Below are positions 60,460 to 64,000 of a stretch of 64,000 nucleotides of DNA, piece by piece; the stretch's first letter is position 1, and every line of letters begins with the position of its first letter. Position numbers and translations under genes: made by a program. The DNA is taken from assembly GCA_028023455.1 (NCBI GenBank), contig JAQFVV010012394.1:22586900-22650899 (forward strand), in the 5' to 3' direction. The notes below the pieces were generated by a model. The model had not been told where the DNA came from. It saw only the letters and a list, made by a program, of their open reading frames with translations, and made no database searches. The DNA is from Epiperipatus broadwayi. Taxonomy: Eukaryota > Onychophora > Udeonychophora > Euonychophora > Peripatidae.

Positions 60460-62480
60460 TTCCTAATCTTCAGAAACATTCTAATGAATTCAAATTAGAA
60501 CTTACAAATCGGTTTCAAGTATTAGATTTTGAGCATGATTCAGATTTGAATGAAATTAATATGAAAATAACTGATACACTTTTAAAAACTGCAACAAAGA
60601 CAGCTGGTAGAAAAAAGCAGCAATTGACCAATAAAATTTCTACTGAGACTAGAGAATTTATGAAGAAAAGAAGGAATATGAAGATATACAAAAATGGTGC
60701 ATTAAAAAGGATTGAATATCTCGAATTTTGTAAAATGGTGCGGAAAAGAGTTGAAAATGATATAAGTATAACTGTGAACTAGCAAGGAAAGCTATAGAAG
60801 AAAATAAAAGTCTCAAGAATTTAAAAGAACATTTTGGTATTGATAGGAAATTTATATTGGCAATAAGAAAAAAAGATGGAATTATTACTAAAAAGAGAGA
60901 TGACATCATGAAATTGGTAGAAGATTTTTATCAAGAATTATATAGTAATAAAGAACAAGTACCTCCTATATCTATTACATCTTCCGAATCGCCCAGAATT
61001 TTAAATGAAGAAGTGAGACATGAAATTAAATGTATGAAGAAAGGAAAGGCTCCAGGTAATGATGGAATTATAATTGATATATTAAAAGAAGCAGGTGAAG
61101 AAATAGAAAAAATGTTAGCAAAGTTATATACCAAATGTCTAAATGATAAAGATGTACCAGATGATTGAAAGAATGCAGTAATAATATTAATATTTAAAAA
61201 AGGTGATAAAGAAGATATTAAAAATTACAGACCTATCAGCCTTTTATCAGTTTTATATAAATTTTTTACCAAGATAATTACAACTCGTCTACAGAGAACA
61301 TTAGATTTCCACCAACCAAGAGAACAAGCTGGATTTAAAAGTGGTTTTAGTACAGTACATAATATCCAGGTATTGAGAGAAGTTATAGAAAGGACAAATG
61401 AATATGAGTTGTCATTATGTTTTGGATTTGTAGATTATGAAAAGGCATTTGATTCTATAAACATTTCTTCAGTGATTAAAGCATTGGATCATCAAGGTAT
61501 AGATCTAGGATATTGTCATATTTTAAAGAATATTTATAAAAATGCAACAGCAACAATTAGATTACATAATGATACTGGGAAAGTCAACATTGAAAAAGGT
61601 GTAAGACAAGGTGACTCCATATCTCCAAAACGTTTTACAGCAGTGCTGCAAGAAGTACTTTGTGGATTAAAATGGGAAACTAAAGGAGTGAAAGTAAGTG
61701 AAGATTATTTAAGTCATTTAGATTTCGCAGATGATGTAGTTGTTTTTGCAAATAATGCTCCAGAGCTGCAGGAAATGTTGCAGGAGTTATCAGATGAAAG
61801 TAGGACTAAAGATAAATGTTAAAAAGACTAAAGTAATGTTTAATCGATTTGCTCAAAATATGAAAATAAAGATTGATTATGATGAATTAGAAGAAGTTAA
61901 CAGTTACAAATACCTTGGTCAGATTATTAATACAGAAGGAAACATAATGGAGGAAATTAATCATAGAATTAAACTTGGTTGGAGTGCTTTTGGTAGAAAT
62001 AACTTAATACTAAAAGGAAATATGCCTATGTGTTTGAAAAGGAAGGTTTTTAACAAATGTGTTTTACCAGTTCTTACTTATGGATCTGAGACTTGAACAC
62101 TTAATAAAAGAGCAATACAGAGACTTCAGACCACTCAAAGAAGTATGGAGAGATGCATGTTGGGAGTAACAAGAAGAGATCGAAAACGCAATGTATGGGT
62201 ACACAAGAAGAGATCGAAAACGCAATGTATGGGTAAGAGAACAAACAGATGTTACTGACCTCATTAAAAAAATTAAAAGATTGAAATGAAGTTGGGCTGG
62301 ACATATTGCTAGATGAGATGATAACAGATGGACAATTGAAATTTTAAACAGGATTCCAAGAGATTGTAAAAGACCCAGAAAGAGACCTCATGTGAGATGA
62401 ATGGATGAAATAAAAAAGGGTGCAGGGTGCTGTGGAGAAGAGAAGCTAAAGATCGGAGAAGATGGATTAAACTTGGAGAG
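60460..62480 (+). pseudogene. RTE reverse transcriptase domain, interrupted
   Basis: The reading continues through broken frames at 60546-60782, 60857-61168, 61373-61822 and 61740-62096. RT blocks in order are [50 protein letters not shown] (first catalytic Asp), VRQGDSISPK, HLDFADDVVVFA (FADD, the catalytic pair), KTKVMFN, YLGQIINTEG and the thumb KRKVFNKCVLPVLTYGSET. In-frame TGA codons replace expected Trp at about 61166 and 62094. The C-terminal RTE segment follows to about 62480. Each break is visible in the sequence, and no active protein can be made. Confidence 0.85.
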
Positions 62481-62532
62481 ACCTTCATCCTGCAGTGGAT
62501 TGATAATGGTTGATGATGATGAATATTGTTTC

Positions 62533-64000
62533 TAAATTAATTTTATATCCAAATACAATTCAATTAAAGTATTTTCCTATTGATTGGAGTTTTTTTATGT
62601 GTAAATATCCCTATTTGTGGCTTTTTTACCACATTAAGGTTTTAACATTTCCTTATATCAAAAACAATTCATCACTGCCCTATCGTCTTTTTTAAAAATA
62701 ATTTTCCATAATAGGATATTTGCTATAACAATATGGTTATTGCCTCTATATTCTTTTATATAACAAATGCCATAAATAAGATTTATACTATCATACAAAT
62801 CAAGATAATATAATAATGTACATACTCTTACTTGAAAGATTATAATTTTTGCTTGAGAGTCATTTGCACTGATAGATAAGCCTTTTGGATCAAGCCTTGC
62901 AATCTTAACATCAAACTGGTATTGATTAAAGCATGGTGTTTTATATTTGGGAATATCAAAAAGTCTAAGTCTTAGTGTATCAAAATAAGGACAGTTTCCG
63001 AAGAGGTATTCCAGAATATTGATAATAAGATAAGTACATGCAATTTTAATACTGAAATTAGTTATCAAAATATGCTTTTGTGAAAAGTATATCCAAAAGG
63101 ATATATGTAAACCATAATATATTATTATAACGGATATCTCTATTTCTTTATTATTTTTAAATTTTAACAATAATTTATATAAATTTGAAACACCATTACA
63201 CAAACAGAGGAATTAATATGGTCAATATTTTTACATATTAACCATACCAACAGTCAGACCGAGATTGTCTATAAATACACAAACCGTGACCACCTTTCAA
63301 GTTGTTGCACTTCCTTCATAACTGCTAAAAGCAAAATACCTCTCCTGTAGACCCTTTTATTTATACTGAGGATAAATGCCCCCAGGACCGATCCAGCTAA
63401 TGTGATTGAAATACTCACAAAAAAAGATTTTACATGTTTCAAGCACTTGATTCCACAGCTAACTCAAATGAACAAGAAATTTAACTAACTTAAGGCTATC
63501 AAATAATGCATGTTTGAACACAAACAATATAACTGACAAATTTTATCTTAATTAAATATCATATGGTGAGGTATGGAAAGAATTTAAGCTAAATATTTAT
63601 TTACAAAAAAAACAAAACACATTAGAATACTAATAAGAAGAATAAAAAATAAAATTAGATCAAACTAATTACAAAATTATTCGATATAGTTAAGTCTACT
63701 TTAACTAGATAATAACAATTAACCAATTCTAATTTTACGAAAGTTTATTAAAAGAATAAAATCTCACTCTTATATATCATTTTACATTTAGACTTTGAAT
63801 TATTTTCTTATAATGACCTAGGTTTTGTGATAGTTTTCTGGAATGATCACTCCTGCCTTCTTAACAGTTTATATAGTTTGTGGCAGCATTCTTAGCTTCC
63901 CGTTTCTTTTAATGGCTTATTAAGTCTTCTTTTTGAGGCAGCATACATCTTCGTGGCCTTGTTCAGTAGTAGTCTTCAATAATGTAGGGTAATGTCTCAG
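62533..64000. other. Window end, intron or intergenic, one candidate exon
   Basis: Apart from the candidate exon at 62832-63051 the sequence is AT-rich with no recognised gene. GC-richer pieces at 63250-63430 and 63800-63990 may be repeat fragments. I looked for the UBA6 exon expected upstream of 54591 (E1 adenylation half-domain) and did not see it. Confidence 0.45.
62832..63051 (-). CDS. Unidentified candidate exon, minus strand
   Basis: A 181-codon open stretch (62658-63203) contains a segment bordered by a good acceptor (CTAATTTCAG, with an A-containing branch-like TAACTAAT) and a strong CAA/GTAAGA donor. The 220-nt segment encodes about 73 residues, including NCPYFDTLRLRLFDIPKY, then QYQFDVKIARLDPKG and SANDSQAKI. 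The composition is protein-like and unlike the poly-F/I/Y shadow ORFs elsewhere. It does not resemble the UBA6 region expected upstream of 54591, and I recognise no family. It could be an exon of a nested or upstream gene on the same strand, or a relic of an unknown mobile element. The splice borders are inference. Confidence 0.3.

Larger units (their letters stand above)
59229..62521 (+). mobile_element. Full-length RTE-type LINE, recently inserted but frameshifted
   Basis: A 3293-bp element flanked by a perfect 11-bp duplication AATATTGTTTC (59218-59228, 62522-62532). It has a 5' UTR of about 320 bp, apurinic endonuclease then reverse transcriptase, a very short 3' UTR, and a (TGA)n-like tail (GGTTGATGATGATG). 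Single-unit length, domain order and short-repeat tail fit the RTE clade (established knowledge). It is the best copy of four in the window; the others are at 12516-16547, 27840-29650 and 35812-37989. Frameshifts near 60440 and 61810, TGA stops at about 61166 and 62094, and a small internal duplication at 62175-62235 disable it. It lies antisense to UBA6. Confidence 0.9.

Noticed and set aside
62832-63051. Assigning the candidate exon to UBA6
   Set aside because: Its residues do not match the adenylation half-domain segment expected before VILTEVPLKLQ. I kept it as unidentified.

Overview
This window is AT-rich, intron- and repeat-dominated animal DNA (I estimate roughly three quarters A+T). 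There are no operons, Shine-Dalgarno sites or dense ORFs. The only host gene I can name is on the minus strand. Four short exons with proper AG/GT borders and matching phases, at 54511-54591, 30801-30923, 25759-25882 and 2977-3086, join into about 146 residues of the E1 enzyme UBA6. The part covered is the end of the first adenylation half-domain plus the first catalytic-cysteine half-domain. Almost all the rest of the window is therefore intron of this gene. The lineage is not settled. UBA6 shows it is a metazoan. One LINE family resembles elements I associate with ticks and other chelicerates, but that is recall, not a search.

Layout. 1-3.1 kb: UBA6 intron, then the last exon in view. 3.1-5.6 kb: a foldback element and a decayed LINE with a repeated tail. 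5.6-10.1 kb: plain AT-rich intron holding one hairpin-headed short retroposon with perfect target-site duplications (7.3 kb). 10.1-12.2 kb: a foldback element, then a decayed Penelope-like element with an inverted copy of its own 3' part. 12.5-16.5 kb: an old RTE-type LINE with insertions. 17.0-25.25 kb: a composite LTR retrotransposon, namely an inverted LTR, a truncated LTR, a leader, a gag with no pol, and a 3' LTR. 25.7-31 kb: two exons around tandem repeats, a second hairpin retroposon, SINE-like pieces and a broken RTE copy. 31-32.5 kb: a tandemly duplicated LINE tail. 34.8-35.4 kb: a foldback retroposon and a CpG-containing island with three CTCF-like motifs. 35.8-38.0 kb: another RTE copy running into a 500-N assembly gap. 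38.49-45.89 kb: 44 monomers of a 168-bp satellite. 46-50 kb: a dispersed unclassified repeat, a pogo/Tigger-like non-autonomous DNA transposon and tandem duplications. 51.25-52.5 kb: an L1/Tx1-like LINE tail. 54 kb: a UBA6 exon with a tRNA-derived SINE head beside it. 56-59 kb: short retroposons and a foldback. 59.2-62.5 kb: a full-length but frameshifted RTE LINE with an 11-bp target-site duplication. 62.8-63.05 kb: one unidentified candidate exon.

How it works together: one housekeeping gene is spread over more than 50 kb because its introns are filled with retroelements and a satellite array. No bacterial-type or defence system is visible. The most unusual structures are the head-to-head inverted LTR arrangement with U5 ends at both host junctions, the hairpin-headed retroposon family, the satellite array inside a host-gene intron, and the triple CTCF-like cluster.
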